Of a DNA stretch of 44,668 bases, positions 27,497 to 36,695 are shown piece by piece (position 1 is the first letter of the stretch; the number at the start of each line of letters is the position of its first letter). The notes beneath the pieces are model-generated. The model saw only the letters and a list, made by a program, of their open reading frames with translations, had not been told where the DNA came from and did no database searches. Origin of the DNA: Dyadobacter luteus (GTDB lineage Bacteria; Bacteroidota; Bacteroidia; Cytophagales; Spirosomataceae); the NCBI RefSeq assembly GCF_003383615.1, contig NZ_QNUL01000039.1, positions 1 to 44,668 on the forward strand, given 5' to 3'. The translations under genes were made by a program, and so were the position numbers.

Positions 27497-27890
27497 TTAT
27501 TTTGCAGGCTCTGTAACGTTAACGGTCAGACTACATTCGATCCAGAGTTTGTATGATTCTTTGGAGCGTCTCAGTGTCGATTTAGACACAGCGCCCTGAA
27601 AACAACAGGGTGAGCCTGACTGAGTTTTTAACAACCTGGTAAAATAGGTATGGTTGTCAAAACCCAGCGAAACGTAGATTTATGAAATGTTCTGGTTTGA
27701 CTATTCGAGAAGATTCTTTACTTCTGTTATCAGGTAACCGTTTATGAGGTCAAGGGTGGTTTTTTTCTGTCTCGTGTTTGAGTAAATCAATGTGGGCAAT
27801 GCAAAGGTGTGGTCAATTTTTCTACAATGAAATTCTCTTGGTAAGACCTGAGTTTCGCTTTTTTTTGCCTTCACAGTAGGACACAAAAAT
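27497..27890 (-). pseudogene. AraC-family regulator remnant with in-frame stops
   Basis: On the minus strand one frame reads TTLDLINGYLITEVKNLLE, stop (27701-27703), SNQNIS, stop (27680-27682), then IYVSLGFDNHTYFTRLLK and TQSGSPCCFQ. Ignoring the stops, this is the two-helix AraC DNA-binding domain: linker helix, SEIAYSLGF-type helix and the YFTRLFKK-type helix. Both stops sit where the family has Tyr/Asn-like and Glu/Lys-like codons, so each needs only one base change. The ligand domain is not recognisable. A dead gene. Confidence 0.7.
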
Positions 27891-28340
27891 GTTTTTAAAT
27901 CTAGTCAAGATAATGCCTGTCAGTTCAGCCGGATTGATAAATTACCTCTTATGGTAGCGTTGGGCGCCATTAAGCATCGCCTTCAAACGGCTTACTATGA
28001 TTATCTGCCAGAACATGCGATTGTGGTATAGGTTGAAAAGAAAAGACACAGATCAGGCCGTTGATTGTCCCCAGTCCCTATTGCGCCGGGGCGGGCACAA
28101 CTTAGCTGGTCTGTGGGAGCAGACAGCCGTAGTCCTTTGCACCATCGCAATACGTCAGAGTGTAGTATTACCTCTCAACCCATACCAGTTGTACCTTTAA
28201 CGTTGGGTAGTTTTTTTCGATTTGCAACTACCGAAATCGGTTAATCTGCTAAGATGAGTTTACTGACTTTTGGATTATGGACATACAATACAATCCGTGT
28301 AACAGCTACTTAAAAGGATTTATCTCAAGGTAACAGTTAA
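27891..28340. other. Sparse region without supported genes
   Basis: Short open stretches (for example MVALGAIKHRLQTAYYDYLP near 27952) read for about 25 codons and stop. They may be further decay products; nothing is recognised. Confidence 0.4.
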
Positions 28341-28583
28341 TCAAATTGGTTCTTGGGGAAGAAAATCTTTGGGCGAGCAGTTGAAAATTTTTGCAATGTG
28401 GTTTAGGTGATATAAATTGTATTTTGCCCTATACTTGGGACTTTCAATCTGTCCTATATAGCCTGCAGAGACACCCATTCGCTCCGCAAGAGCTTCTTGT
28501 GAAATACTGTTAGCTTCCCTTAACTGCCGGACCTTTTCTATAACATAGAGGTCGACTTTCTTTGTTGTTTCCGCATCATCCAT
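28341..28583 (-). CDS. Small XRE-family HTH regulator
   Basis: From the ATG at 28581-28583 the product is 80 residues: a helix-turn-helix of the Cro/C1 (XRE) type (LREANSISQEALAERMGVSA, then GYIGQIESPKYRAKYNL, as two helices of the motif) and a C-terminal LNHIAKIFNCSPKDFLP. The longer upstream frame to 28853 looks non-coding and holds the palindrome. There is no partner gene to make a toxin-antitoxin pair. Likely a local DNA-binding repressor. Confidence 0.75.
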   Translation of the reverse strand: MDDAETTKKVDLYVIEKVRQLREANSISQEALAERMGVSAGYIGQIESPKYRAKYNLYHLNHIAKIFNCSPKDFLPQEPI

Positions 28584-28617
28584 AGAAATCGCAAGTTCGG
28601 GGCGAAAAAAAGTAAGT

Positions 28618-28654
28618 ATACTTATACATGTATAAGTATTTATCTGTATATTTG
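28618..28654. promoter_or_regulatory. 22-bp perfect palindrome next to a TAnnTTTG box
   Basis: Bases 28618-28639 form an exact palindrome (half-site ATACTTATACA), 35 bases before the XRE gene. On the plus strand a TATATTTG box (28647-28654) follows eight bases later, in position for the -7 element of a rightward transcript, with the palindrome over the -33 region. Best read as an operator, perhaps for the XRE protein itself. Confidence 0.6.
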
Positions 28655-29028
28655 TGGCGGTAGGATCGGTTACACAGGAAATTGATTCTACCAACGCGAT
28701 ACTTCTCAAAGAAATTTGAAGCATTCGCTTAGTGTCTGACATTAGAGAACTGGTAATTTTTGCAACAAGACAATAGTCAGAATAGCTCAAGACGTATTCG
28801 TGGGTTTGCTTGCAACTGCATGGTATACCAGTACCTCTAATGAAATAAGCCAAGTTCCACGTCTTTTATAGGCTCCCCTACCACCGCACATCAGGGAACT
28901 GACTTAGAGTTAATTTTTGTCTTACGCTTCTGTACCTACGGAAGCACAAACTGATTAACGCGTATGATTGCCATTATTACCCTTGTAATTTGTCCGCCGG
29001 ACTAATCCTAATTCGTATACATAATCTG

Positions 29029-29044
29029 ACCGTCAATTGACGGT
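29029..29044. promoter_or_regulatory. 16-bp perfect palindrome upstream of the TlpA-SusCD operon
   Basis: ACCGTCAATTGACGGT is its own reverse complement. It lies about 70 bases before the ATG at 29116. A second, weaker inverted repeat (GTTTTCA/TGAAAAC) follows at 29057-29075. Candidate operator for the operon. Confidence 0.5.
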
Positions 29045-29115
29045 TACTGCATTGTCGTTTTCACCTTTTGAAAACGAGCAGAATTCCTATTGTTTACACT
29101 CCAATACTAGTTGCA

Positions 29116-30504
29116 ATGAACTCACGTTTTTGCTCCCCAGGCAAACTATTACCTTACCTATTTTATCTTTTACTGTCTTATGTGCTGATGATGTGCTGGC
29201 GGCCGGTGTCAGCGCAGACGGTGAAGGGGCCTGTCCGCCAGATAGCAATCGGCGATACTGTCCCGGACTTAATTATTAGTAATATCCTGAACTATAAATC
29301 GCCCACTGCCAAACTAACTGACTTTAAAGGCAAGCTGTTAATCCTGGACTTCTGGGCTACCTGGTGCCAACCCTGCGTGGCTATGATACCCAGAATGGAC
29401 TCGCTGGAAAAGCGCTTCGGTGATAAAGTTACGCTTCTTCCGGTCACTTACCAGACCGAAAAAGAGGTATCATTATTCCGAGCAAAATATAATGCCCGGA
29501 AAGGTGCCCGTATACAAGGACCGGAAGTAGTGGCTGACAGCAAGCTCAGTAAATTATTTGAGCATTCGGGTGTACCACATTATGTCTGGATTGATTCTGA
29601 TGGTGTGCTGCGTGCTGTCACGGGTAAAGAAGAGATCACCGCAGAGCGGCTTGAGGCGTTTCTTTCCGGAAATGCTAGACAAATGGCTATTAAAAAAGAT
29701 GTGAAGGATTTGGCTTACAATGGGCTGACAACACCATTACATAAATTATTACAGCCTGATGCAAATCCTGCTTTTAAAAATGTCCGTTACCGCGCGCTTC
29801 ACTCTGGCTATGTGGAGGGTTTACCCGGTCTTACTGTTCTTAAACAGCCAGGTGACAGTATTGATCACTGGCGCGTGACATTCACTAACATCACTCCATT
29901 CCATTTGTTCTCAATGGCCTACGGAGAGGGTAAGCGTTTTATCGCGCCACATTCTGTTGATCTTCAGACCAGGGACAGTCTGAAGTTTATCAATGGACTG
30001 AAGGGAGCTGCAGTCCGGGAATGGATACCTAAGAACACGATGTGTTACGAGCTTATTATACCTGCTGAAAAGGCTTCTGGCGGTTTTAAAATGTTCCGCG
30101 ATGACTTAAAGCAACTGTTTCCTGAATACGAAGCGTTGATTGAAACCCGCACAATGCCGGTACTCGCACTCGTGCGAACCTCTGAGCTCGAAAAATTCAA
30201 ATCAAAATCTGACCGCTTTTCTGAGAAGTATGAAAACTTCACTTACAGTTTACGTCACGGTAAGCTATCAGTCTTTGCGATGGGACTTGAAAACAGTTAT
30301 ATGAGGTCTTCAAAGCTACCGATCGTAGATCAAACCGGCTACGTTGGACGTGCTGATCTTGATTTAGATCTGGACTTCAACGATCTGGCCTCCGTTCGAA
30401 AGGCCCTCTCTGCATATGATCTGGCTCTCGAGCGAAAATTAACCGAAACCCAGGTTCTTGTGATCAGAGACCGTAAGCCTCTCAGCGTTATTCCCACTCA
30501 CTAA
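29116..30504 (+). CDS. TlpA-type thioredoxin with extra C-terminal domain
   Basis: From the ATG at 29116 the protein is 462 residues; the upstream extension starts with TTG and is less likely. The signal peptide (LPYLFYLLLSYVLMMCW ... PVSAQ) is followed by a TlpA/AhpC-type thioredoxin domain with the active site WCQPC (Cys about 84 and 87), preceded by TDFKGKLLILDFWATW. The last ~260 residues form a second domain (DHWRVTFTNITPFHLFSMAY) of the sort seen in TlpA proteins encoded beside SusCD; its function is unknown. It probably acts as a periplasmic disulfide reductase. It is the first gene of the operon, 23 bases before SusC. Confidence 0.85.
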   Translation: MNSRFCSPGKLLPYLFYLLLSYVLMMCWRPVSAQTVKGPVRQIAIGDTVPDLIISNILNYKSPTAKLTDFKGKLLILDFWATWCQPCVAMIPRMDSLEKRFGDKVTLLPVTYQTEKEVSLFRAKYNARKGARIQGPEVVADSKLSKLFEHSGVPHYVWIDSDGVLRAVTGKEEITAERLEAFLSGNARQMAIKKDVKDLAYNGLTTPLHKLLQPDANPAFKNVRYRALHSGYVEGLPGLTVLKQPGDSIDHWRVTFTNITPFHLFSMAYGEGKRFIAPHSVDLQTRDSLKFINGLKGAAVREWIPKNTMCYELIIPAEKASGGFKMFRDDLKQLFPEYEALIETRTMPVLALVRTSELEKFKSKSDRFSEKYENFTYSLRHGKLSVFAMGLENSYMRSSKLPIVDQTGYVGRADLDLDLDFNDLASVRKALSAYDLALERKLTETQVLVIRDRKPLSVIPTH

Positions 30505-30527
30505 CACGTTTTAACACTCCTATAACT

Positions 30528-33500
30528 ATGAGAATAATTTTAATCTTCCTTTTTGTGGGATTTGCCCAGGCAGCCAGCGCGCAGTTGCTGCTGCAAGGGC
30601 GGGTAGTCTCACTGCCCGACAGTAGTGCGCTGGCCGGAGCAGTTATTAAGGTGAAGGGAATGAATCAGGGGGCCACCACCGATGAATCAGGACGTTTCAC
30701 ATTAAGTGTGGACCAGGCAATGCCAAGTCTTCAAATCTCTTACATTGGCTTTGAGTCTTTAGAGCTGTCCTTACAAATGCCTGTTTCTTCGCCGGTGACG
30801 ATTGGACTTCGGCCTGATGCGAACCAGTTAGGGGAAGTGGTGATCTCTACCGGATTTGAAAAGATACCCAAGGAAAGGGCAACAGGTTCTTTCGCCACAG
30901 TAGACAATGCGCTCTTAAACCGAAGGGTGAGCACAGACATTGGAAGTAGGCTGGATGATGTGGCAGCTGGCCTGATAAACAACCGCGGGAAAGGCAGCGC
31001 ACAGGGCCTTCTGATCAGAGGGCAAAGTACGATTAATTCGAGTACGCGTCCACTGATCATCATCGACAACTTTCCATATGAAGGGGACCTGAACAGTATC
31101 AATCCAAACGACATAGAAAATGTAACTGTTCTGAAGGATGCAGCGGCCGCATCCATCTGGGGTTCCAGGGCTGGAAATGGTGTAATTGTTCTTACAACCA
31201 AAAAGGGTAGCGCATCAAAATCTCCGCAGATCACTATTAACAGCAACGTGACTATTGCTGCAAGACCTGATATGTTTTACCAGCCGCGGATGAGCACGGC
31301 AGATTATATTGACAATGAGCGCTTTTTGTTTGAAAGTGGAAGGTACAATTCTGCCGAGAGAAATGCTGCAAAGTATCCTTTTACACCGGTCGTAGAGCTA
31401 CTGATGGCACAGCGCGATAAACTGATCACGCAAGAGCAAGCGCAGGCCGAAATTGATCTTTTGAAAAGCCGTGACATCAGAAACGAGTATGGAAAGTATA
31501 TGTATCAGCGTAGTGTCAGCCAGCAGTATTCTGTGTCGGTAAACGGGGGAGGGGATACCCACCGCTATTTTGTGTCCGCGGGATTTGACAAAAACCGCCC
31601 CAGTGAGGTTTCCAATACCTATCAGCGCTTTACGGTTAATGCAAACAATTCATTTCATATCTCACCTAAGTTGGAGGTTTCAGCTGGGTTATATTTTAGT
31701 GAGTCCAAAAACAGAAATGGTAATCCTGGCCCGCTTGTATATACCAATCCTCTGACAGGCTCGCTGGTAACACAGATGTATCCTTACGCGAGCCTTGCCG
31801 CAGAAAATGGTGATCCCCTTGCCGTAATAAAGGATTACCGTCTTTCCTTCTTACAACAGGCCCAGACAGCAGGGCTTTTAGACTGGCACTACAGACCACT
31901 GGCGGAAATGGCGACTGCAGATAACACTACCCGCTTAACTGACTACAGGATTAATCTGACTGCTGATTACAAACTTTTTAGCGGATTGTCTTTATCCATG
32001 CTTTATCAGTACGGTAAAGGCATTAGCTCCACGATGAATCATTTCAGCGAGCACAGCTATACAGCCCGCACCCTGGTGAATCAGTTGTCGTCGGTAGACA
32101 GCAATGGAGTCGTCAAACAGAACCTGGCGCCAGGCGGGATTCTCGACCGAAACGAGAATGCATACACATCTCATAACCTGCGGGGACAACTTCATTATTC
32201 GCACAATTTTGGTAGTTCGGGTGAGCTAGTAGCCATTGCAGGGGCGGAGCTTAGGGACTATTCCACCCAAGGCGGTACAAGCCGCTACTATGGCTACAAT
32301 GATAGTTACGCTTCTGCAAGACCGGTTGATTACATCACTGCTTATCGCTCTTACGTAAATCCGGCTTCAACCATGCGCGTGCCGTATATGGACAGCAGGT
32401 CCGGATCCTCGGACCGCTATCTTTCGTATTTTGTGAACGGTTCGTATACACTAAAAGGGAAGTATATTCTTTCAGCCAGTGGACGTATGGATCAGAGCAA
32501 TCTGTTTGGCGTAGAAACCAATGACAAAAGGGTTCCGCTTTACTCAGCCGGCGTGGCGTGGAGACTTTCTCAGGAGCGCTTCTTTCAGCTGGGATGGCTG
32601 TCGTCTTTGAAGCTCAGATCCACTTTTGGATACAGCGGCAACAGCAATAAAAATGTCTCTGCATTTACTACGGCATTTTTTGAGGGAACCGACTATTATA
32701 CCCGCGAGCCATACGCAATCATTACCAATCCGCCCAATGAAAGACTTCGCTGGGAAAAGGTGCAAACGCTGAATCTGGGGCTTGATTTTGAAACCCGGGG
32801 CCGGCGGCTCACAGGTAGCATCGAGTACTACTTCAAAAAGGGTATTGATCTGATTGGAAGCATGCCGTATCCTGGAAGCTCAGGTGTAAAAACCTTTACC
32901 GGTAACTATGCATCCACTGCCGGTAGGGGTCTGGATATGACGTTGACAGCGAAGATTTTTGATAAGAGCTTTAAATGGCAGAGCGATCTGCTTTTAAGTC
33001 ACACGACCGACAAGGTGACCCGGTACGAAGTCAGAGCACTCGCTACAGCCTATTTGGGAAATGCAGATGGTACCTCTGTCTATCCCTTGCAAGGAAGACC
33101 TCTTTACGCGTTGTATAGTCTGGAGTGGGCAGGGCTTGATCCTTCTACAGGAGATCCGCAAGGTTATCTGAATGGTGAAGTAAGCAAAGATTACCTCGCG
33201 ATTTTAAGAACGGATCCCGATAAGCTGCATTACCATGGTCCTGCCAGACCAACGACATTCGGGGCATTTAGAAATACATTCTCATATAAATCGTTTGGAC
33301 TGTCGTTCAATTTGAGCTATCGGCTCGGACACTATTTTCGACAGAGATCTGTCTCCTACACGGATGTGAATAACAGTGTGGTCACGCATAGTGATTACGG
33401 GCTGCGGTGGCAAAAAGCCGGCGACGAGCTACTGGGCAGTGTCCCTTCCAGACCATCAGCCGTCGACGCAAACAGGGATGGTTTCTATGCTTATTCGCAG

Positions 33501-33731
33501 ATTTTGGTCCAAAAGGCAGACAATATCCGTCTGCAGGATATCACTTTGAGCTACGATTTAACACGTAATGCATCTGCAAATCTGCCTTTCCGAAATGCAC
33601 GGCTTTACGTTTATGCAAACAATATTGCCAAGATATGGAAAGCCTACAAAGGCAGTCTGGATCCTGATTATGCCCAGGCCATGTACGCTCCTGCAAAAAG
33701 TATCAGTGTTGGAATCAAAGTTGACCTTTAA
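30528..33731 (+). CDS. SusC/RagA-family TonB-dependent outer membrane transporter
   Basis: Outer membrane transporter of 1067 residues with signal peptide MRIILIFLFVGFAQAASAQ. A carboxypeptidase-D regulatory-like domain comes first (VKGMNQGATTDESGRFTL), then the plug with the SusC signature (GLLIRGQSTINSSTRPLIII and TVLKDAAAASIWGSRAGNGV), then a long beta-barrel domain. No N-terminal STN domain is seen, so signalling to an anti-sigma factor is unlikely. It pairs with SusD downstream. No glycan-degrading enzyme is encoded nearby, so the substrate may be a peptide or another molecule and not a polysaccharide. Confidence 0.92.
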   Translation: MRIILIFLFVGFAQAASAQLLLQGRVVSLPDSSALAGAVIKVKGMNQGATTDESGRFTLSVDQAMPSLQISYIGFESLELSLQMPVSSPVTIGLRPDANQLGEVVISTGFEKIPKERATGSFATVDNALLNRRVSTDIGSRLDDVAAGLINNRGKGSAQGLLIRGQSTINSSTRPLIIIDNFPYEGDLNSINPNDIENVTVLKDAAAASIWGSRAGNGVIVLTTKKGSASKSPQITINSNVTIAARPDMFYQPRMSTADYIDNERFLFESGRYNSAERNAAKYPFTPVVELLMAQRDKLITQEQAQAEIDLLKSRDIRNEYGKYMYQRSVSQQYSVSVNGGGDTHRYFVSAGFDKNRPSEVSNTYQRFTVNANNSFHISPKLEVSAGLYFSESKNRNGNPGPLVYTNPLTGSLVTQMYPYASLAAENGDPLAVIKDYRLSFLQQAQTAGLLDWHYRPLAEMATADNTTRLTDYRINLTADYKLFSGLSLSMLYQYGKGISSTMNHFSEHSYTARTLVNQLSSVDSNGVVKQNLAPGGILDRNENAYTSHNLRGQLHYSHNFGSSGELVAIAGAELRDYSTQGGTSRYYGYNDSYASARPVDYITAYRSYVNPASTMRVPYMDSRSGSSDRYLSYFVNGSYTLKGKYILSASGRMDQSNLFGVETNDKRVPLYSAGVAWRLSQERFFQLGWLSSLKLRSTFGYSGNSNKNVSAFTTAFFEGTDYYTREPYAIITNPPNERLRWEKVQTLNLGLDFETRGRRLTGSIEYYFKKGIDLIGSMPYPGSSGVKTFTGNYASTAGRGLDMTLTAKIFDKSFKWQSDLLLSHTTDKVTRYEVRALATAYLGNADGTSVYPLQGRPLYALYSLEWAGLDPSTGDPQGYLNGEVSKDYLAILRTDPDKLHYHGPARPTTFGAFRNTFSYKSFGLSFNLSYRLGHYFRQRSVSYTDVNNSVVTHSDYGLRWQKAGDELLGSVPSRPSAVDANRDGFYAYSQILVQKADNIRLQDITLSYDLTRNASANLPFRNARLYVYANNIAKIWKAYKGSLDPDYAQAMYAPAKSISVGIKVDL

Positions 33732-33742
33732 GGAAATTACCA

Positions 33743-35095
33743 ATGAAAAAAAGACCTATTTACATAATTTTGATTCTGGCTCTGAGCATTTTGGGGTTTG
33801 GCTGCCAGGACGATTTTCTGGAAGAGAAGCCCAGAAAATCACTCTTGGTCCCTCAGACGCTGGCTGATTATCAGGCGCTTTTGGGCAATGGCTTTCAGCT
33901 AATGAACACCTCGCCCTATCACACTGTGCTATCAGACGGTGATTTTACTTTGACTGACGCTTTTCTGGCCAATCAGAATCAGCTGAACCGCAGCACATAT
34001 TTGTGGAGTTCAGATGAACAACGCACCTTTCCTGGATGGGACACACCTTATAAGCAAATTTTCACTGCAAATGTAGTGCTCGATGGGCTGATGAAAATGG
34101 ATGAAGCTACCATGCAAACTGCAACCTACGATCAGCTGAAAGGCGGAGCCCTGTTTTACAGATCTCTGGCCTTCTACAATTTAGCACAGCAGTTTTCCAC
34201 GGCCTATGATCCTAAGGGCGCTAATAACGGCCCTGGCATTGTGTTGCCTTTGAGAGCGGATATAAATCAGACGCTGCCAAGAGCCAGCATCAGACAGACC
34301 TATGATCAGATCATAGGGGACCTTAAGCTCGCCTCAGAGCTTTTAGAAAATGAACCGGTTTATCTTTCCAGACCTAGTAAAGCAGCTGCGTTCGCACTGC
34401 TTTCCAGGGTGTATCTAGCCATGCAAGATTACCCTGAGTCGCTTTCTTATGCCGAGCTGTGCTTGAAGCTCAAAAGTGAATTGCTAGATTACAATACCCT
34501 ATCCACCACTGCTAATGCACCTTTCCCGCTCCCTTTCAGCGTGCCGAATCCGGAAATCCTTTATTTTTCTGAGATGCCAACATCACTTTTGGGAAATCCG
34601 GCGGTGCGTGTTGATTCGGACTTGTTTGATCAATATCAAAAGGGCGATTTAAGAAAGGTACTTTATTTTTCAGGTAGTCAGAACTTTAAAGGAAGCTATA
34701 CAGGAACACTTTATCCATTTTCAGGAATCAGTGTAGATGAAGTCTATTTGAACAAAGCCGAGTGTTTGGCAAGGCTACAACAGATGGGTCCTGCTATGGA
34801 TGTGCTTAACAAATTACTGCAGAAAAGGTGGAGAATGGGAGATTTTAAAGCCGTATCTGCTGCAACTGAGCAGCAGGCTGTCAGCCTTATTTTGGCTGAG
34901 AGAAGAAAGCAGCTAATTGGCAGAGGACTCCGCTGGACGGATTTGAAACGGCTCAATCAAGATCCTGAGTATGCTGTAACACTATCACGCACTATTGCAG
35001 GTGAGAAGATCACACTTTTACCGAATGCTTCGCAGTATCAATTCAAGATCCCGCAAGACCAGATTTCATTCGGAACAGTTGAGCAGAATCCTTAA
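33743..35095 (+). CDS. SusD/RagB-family outer membrane lipoprotein
   Basis: Protein of 450 residues. The lipobox ILGFGC puts the lipidated Cys at residue 21. SusD-type helical repeats include QTLADYQALLGNGF and a RagB-like C-terminal region (KAECLARLQQMGPAMDVLN, LAERRKQLIGRGLRWTDLKR). It binds the ligand over the SusC barrel at the cell surface. It starts 12 bases after the SusC stop. Confidence 0.92.
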   Translation: MKKRPIYIILILALSILGFGCQDDFLEEKPRKSLLVPQTLADYQALLGNGFQLMNTSPYHTVLSDGDFTLTDAFLANQNQLNRSTYLWSSDEQRTFPGWDTPYKQIFTANVVLDGLMKMDEATMQTATYDQLKGGALFYRSLAFYNLAQQFSTAYDPKGANNGPGIVLPLRADINQTLPRASIRQTYDQIIGDLKLASELLENEPVYLSRPSKAAAFALLSRVYLAMQDYPESLSYAELCLKLKSELLDYNTLSTTANAPFPLPFSVPNPEILYFSEMPTSLLGNPAVRVDSDLFDQYQKGDLRKVLYFSGSQNFKGSYTGTLYPFSGISVDEVYLNKAECLARLQQMGPAMDVLNKLLQKRWRMGDFKAVSAATEQQAVSLILAERRKQLIGRGLRWTDLKRLNQDPEYAVTLSRTIAGEKITLLPNASQYQFKIPQDQISFGTVEQNP

Positions 35096-35115
35096 CATAG
35101 CAGGGGAAGAGGTAA

Positions 35116-35145
35116 TTTCGTACCGCTGGAGACAGCGGTACGAAA
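35116..35145. terminator. Convergent hairpin between SusD and the DUF6520-like gene
   Basis: TTTCGTACCGCT (35116-35127) pairs perfectly with AGCGGTACGAAA (35134-35145) around a six-base loop. It lies between two converging genes, so it can stop transcription from either side, although there is no long T-run. Confidence 0.65.
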
Positions 35146-35150
35146 AGCAC

Positions 35151-35411
35151 TTAGATCAGCGTGGCATCCCCTGACTGCGAGGCGATAACCGCACCATTCT
35201 CATCGCGTGTCTGAGAACATTCATTGTCTGGATTCGCATCACAACGTAAGGTTTGTCCTGATGGAACAGGTTGCCAGTTTTCAGGCTGGCCTTCGGCTGC
35301 AGCATTATAGAAAACAGTGTTCACAGCAGAGCTTGAATTGTTTGCTACTGCAAGACCGCCGCCCAACATCAGGGCTGCTAAAAACAGATAATTCACTTTT
35401 AACGTTTTCAT
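35151..35411 (-). CDS. DUF6520-like small exported protein
   Basis: Protein of 86 residues. The signal peptide (LFLAALMLGGGLAVA) is followed by a short mature part beginning near VFYNAAAEGQPENWQPVPSG and holding two Cys (LRCDANPDNECSQ), the arrangement seen in the Bacteroidota-specific DUF6520 family (often several copies per genome, function unknown). It lies downstream of a MauE-type gene on the same strand. The two cysteines and the redox neighbour suggest a disulfide. Assignment from length and motif only. Confidence 0.65.
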   Translation of the reverse strand: MKTLKVNYLFLAALMLGGGLAVANNSSSAVNTVFYNAAAEGQPENWQPVPSGQTLRCDANPDNECSQTRDENGAVIASQSGDATLI

Positions 35412-35546
35412 AAGAATGAAATTTAAGTGTTTAAAAATAGGAATAATTACTTGTAGCCTACTCTGTTTTCAGGTTTTCAGCATATACTTCCCTGGCGTAT
35501 CGAGGGCAAACATCTGGTCTGTGCCTGACACGTCTAAGTTTTTCTA

Positions 35547-35981
35547 TCATGATCTGTCAACCGGTAGACTCAGAGCGTCATTCAGGTTAGCAGCAAGAAT
35601 AGCTATTGACAAAAAGAAAAGGTTGAAGACCAGGTGTGAGCCGAAGCTCATCGATTTGAGCACACCACCACAGCTGCATGGTACCCGGTCAAAAAAACCA
35701 ATGACAACCAAACCTATATACACTGTGAAAGCAAGCATCAACAATGAAGACATATATAACCCAAGGCTGCGGGAGCTGCCAAAAATCATAAGACCAACAG
35801 CTAACAGTTCACTAGCGGGGATTAACCAGACCAGGTAAGCGACGGTCCATTTGGGAATATTCTGGTTCGCAAGTTGACTATGAAAGGTATCAAGATCCAT
35901 AAGCTTGGAGAGTGCCGTGTAAAGAAAGAGCACTGTCAGTAGAAAGGTGATTGCTTTGACCAGGTTACGAGTATGCATCAC
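35547..35981 (-). CDS. MauE/DoxX-type redox-associated membrane protein
   Basis: Membrane protein of 144 residues with four hydrophobic helices (first FLLTVLFLYTALSKLMDL, second AYLVWLIPASELLAVGLMI) and the CSCGG motif after the third helix, as in the MauE/DoxX family that helps disulfide or cofactor maturation at the membrane. It lies between a Crp/Fnr gene and the DUF6520-like gene, all on the minus strand, and faces the TlpA-SusCD operon. It may supply or remove electrons for the secreted Cys protein or the TlpA protein. Confidence 0.75.
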   Translation of the reverse strand: MMHTRNLVKAITFLLTVLFLYTALSKLMDLDTFHSQLANQNIPKWTVAYLVWLIPASELLAVGLMIFGSSRSLGLYMSSLLMLAFTVYIGLVVIGFFDRVPCSCGGVLKSMSFGSHLVFNLFFLSIAILAANLNDALSLPVDRS

Positions 35982-36122
35982 ATTGTTGTTTTTGTGTTTG
36001 GTAATGTTTTGCCTTGTGCGGTGGGCTAACTTTCTGACATAAAGCTAGATGTTGGAAATTTGGCCGCGTGTCCTAAACAGGAGCGTCAATTAAATTTCTT
36101 TTGCTAACAGCAACCAAATTTT

Positions 36123-36677
36123 TCAAAGATTTGCTTTAATCTTGCTAAGCCTGCTGCGGGATATGTCTAGGTAGCTGGCGATATCCTTGTGAAGGAGACG
36201 ATGAGATGGGAATAGCCGGGTGAATTCCAGGTAAGCTTCGCCTATGGGTAATGAGCATAGGAAAGCGCGCTGCTCGGAAAGGTTCCTGTCATTGAGAAGA
36301 ATCCTGCTTGCCAGTTTTGCCGTTTCAGCAAAGCGGTCGTACAAGAATATAATGCTCGCGTAGCTCATGGTACTGACTGTGCTGTTTTCCAGAAGTACGA
36401 TGCGATCTGCTCTGATGTGTGCTGCACGGTCATATGACAGTAGCATCAATTCGCCCTGTTTCCAAAAGCGGGTAATATGTTCTTTTCCGTATTGATCATC
36501 ATAACAGCCTTTGGCCAGTCCTTTTTCAAGGAGCCATATAGAAGCGATTGTATTAGACTGAGTAAGTGTATCAGTTTTTCTGACTGCTTTTGTGACAATA
36601 ACTTCAGCCAGCGACTTTTTGAATTCGTCTGATAGCGGGTAGATCGCCTCCAGGTATTTAATTAGTTGGGTTTTCAT
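36123..36677 (-). CDS. Crp/Fnr-family transcription regulator
   Basis: Protein of 184 residues with an N-terminal cyclic-nucleotide-type beta barrel (IWLLEKGLAKGCYDDQYG, HITRFWKQGELMLLS) and a short C-terminal HTH (LLHKDIASYLDISRSRLSKI). There is no cysteine cluster for an iron-sulfur centre, so it is not a classical FNR. It starts 18 bases after the stop of the unknown upstream gene and lies upstream of MauE on the same strand. It may regulate the MauE-DUF6520 pair, which is about 140 bases downstream. Confidence 0.8.
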   Translation of the reverse strand: MKTQLIKYLEAIYPLSDEFKKSLAEVIVTKAVRKTDTLTQSNTIASIWLLEKGLAKGCYDDQYGKEHITRFWKQGELMLLSYDRAAHIRADRIVLLENSTVSTMSYASIIFLYDRFAETAKLASRILLNDRNLSEQRAFLCSLPIGEAYLEFTRLFPSHRLLHKDIASYLDISRSRLSKIKANL

Positions 36678-36695
36678 AGAAATAGGAGTTTTGAT

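Noticed and set aside
27997..28200. Plus-strand 67-codon frame
   Set aside because: No recognisable motif and atypical composition; lies in a decayed region.
35416..35838. Plus-strand open frame with a signal-like N-terminus
   Set aside because: Antisense to the MauE gene, whose membrane helices and CSCGG motif are much better supported.
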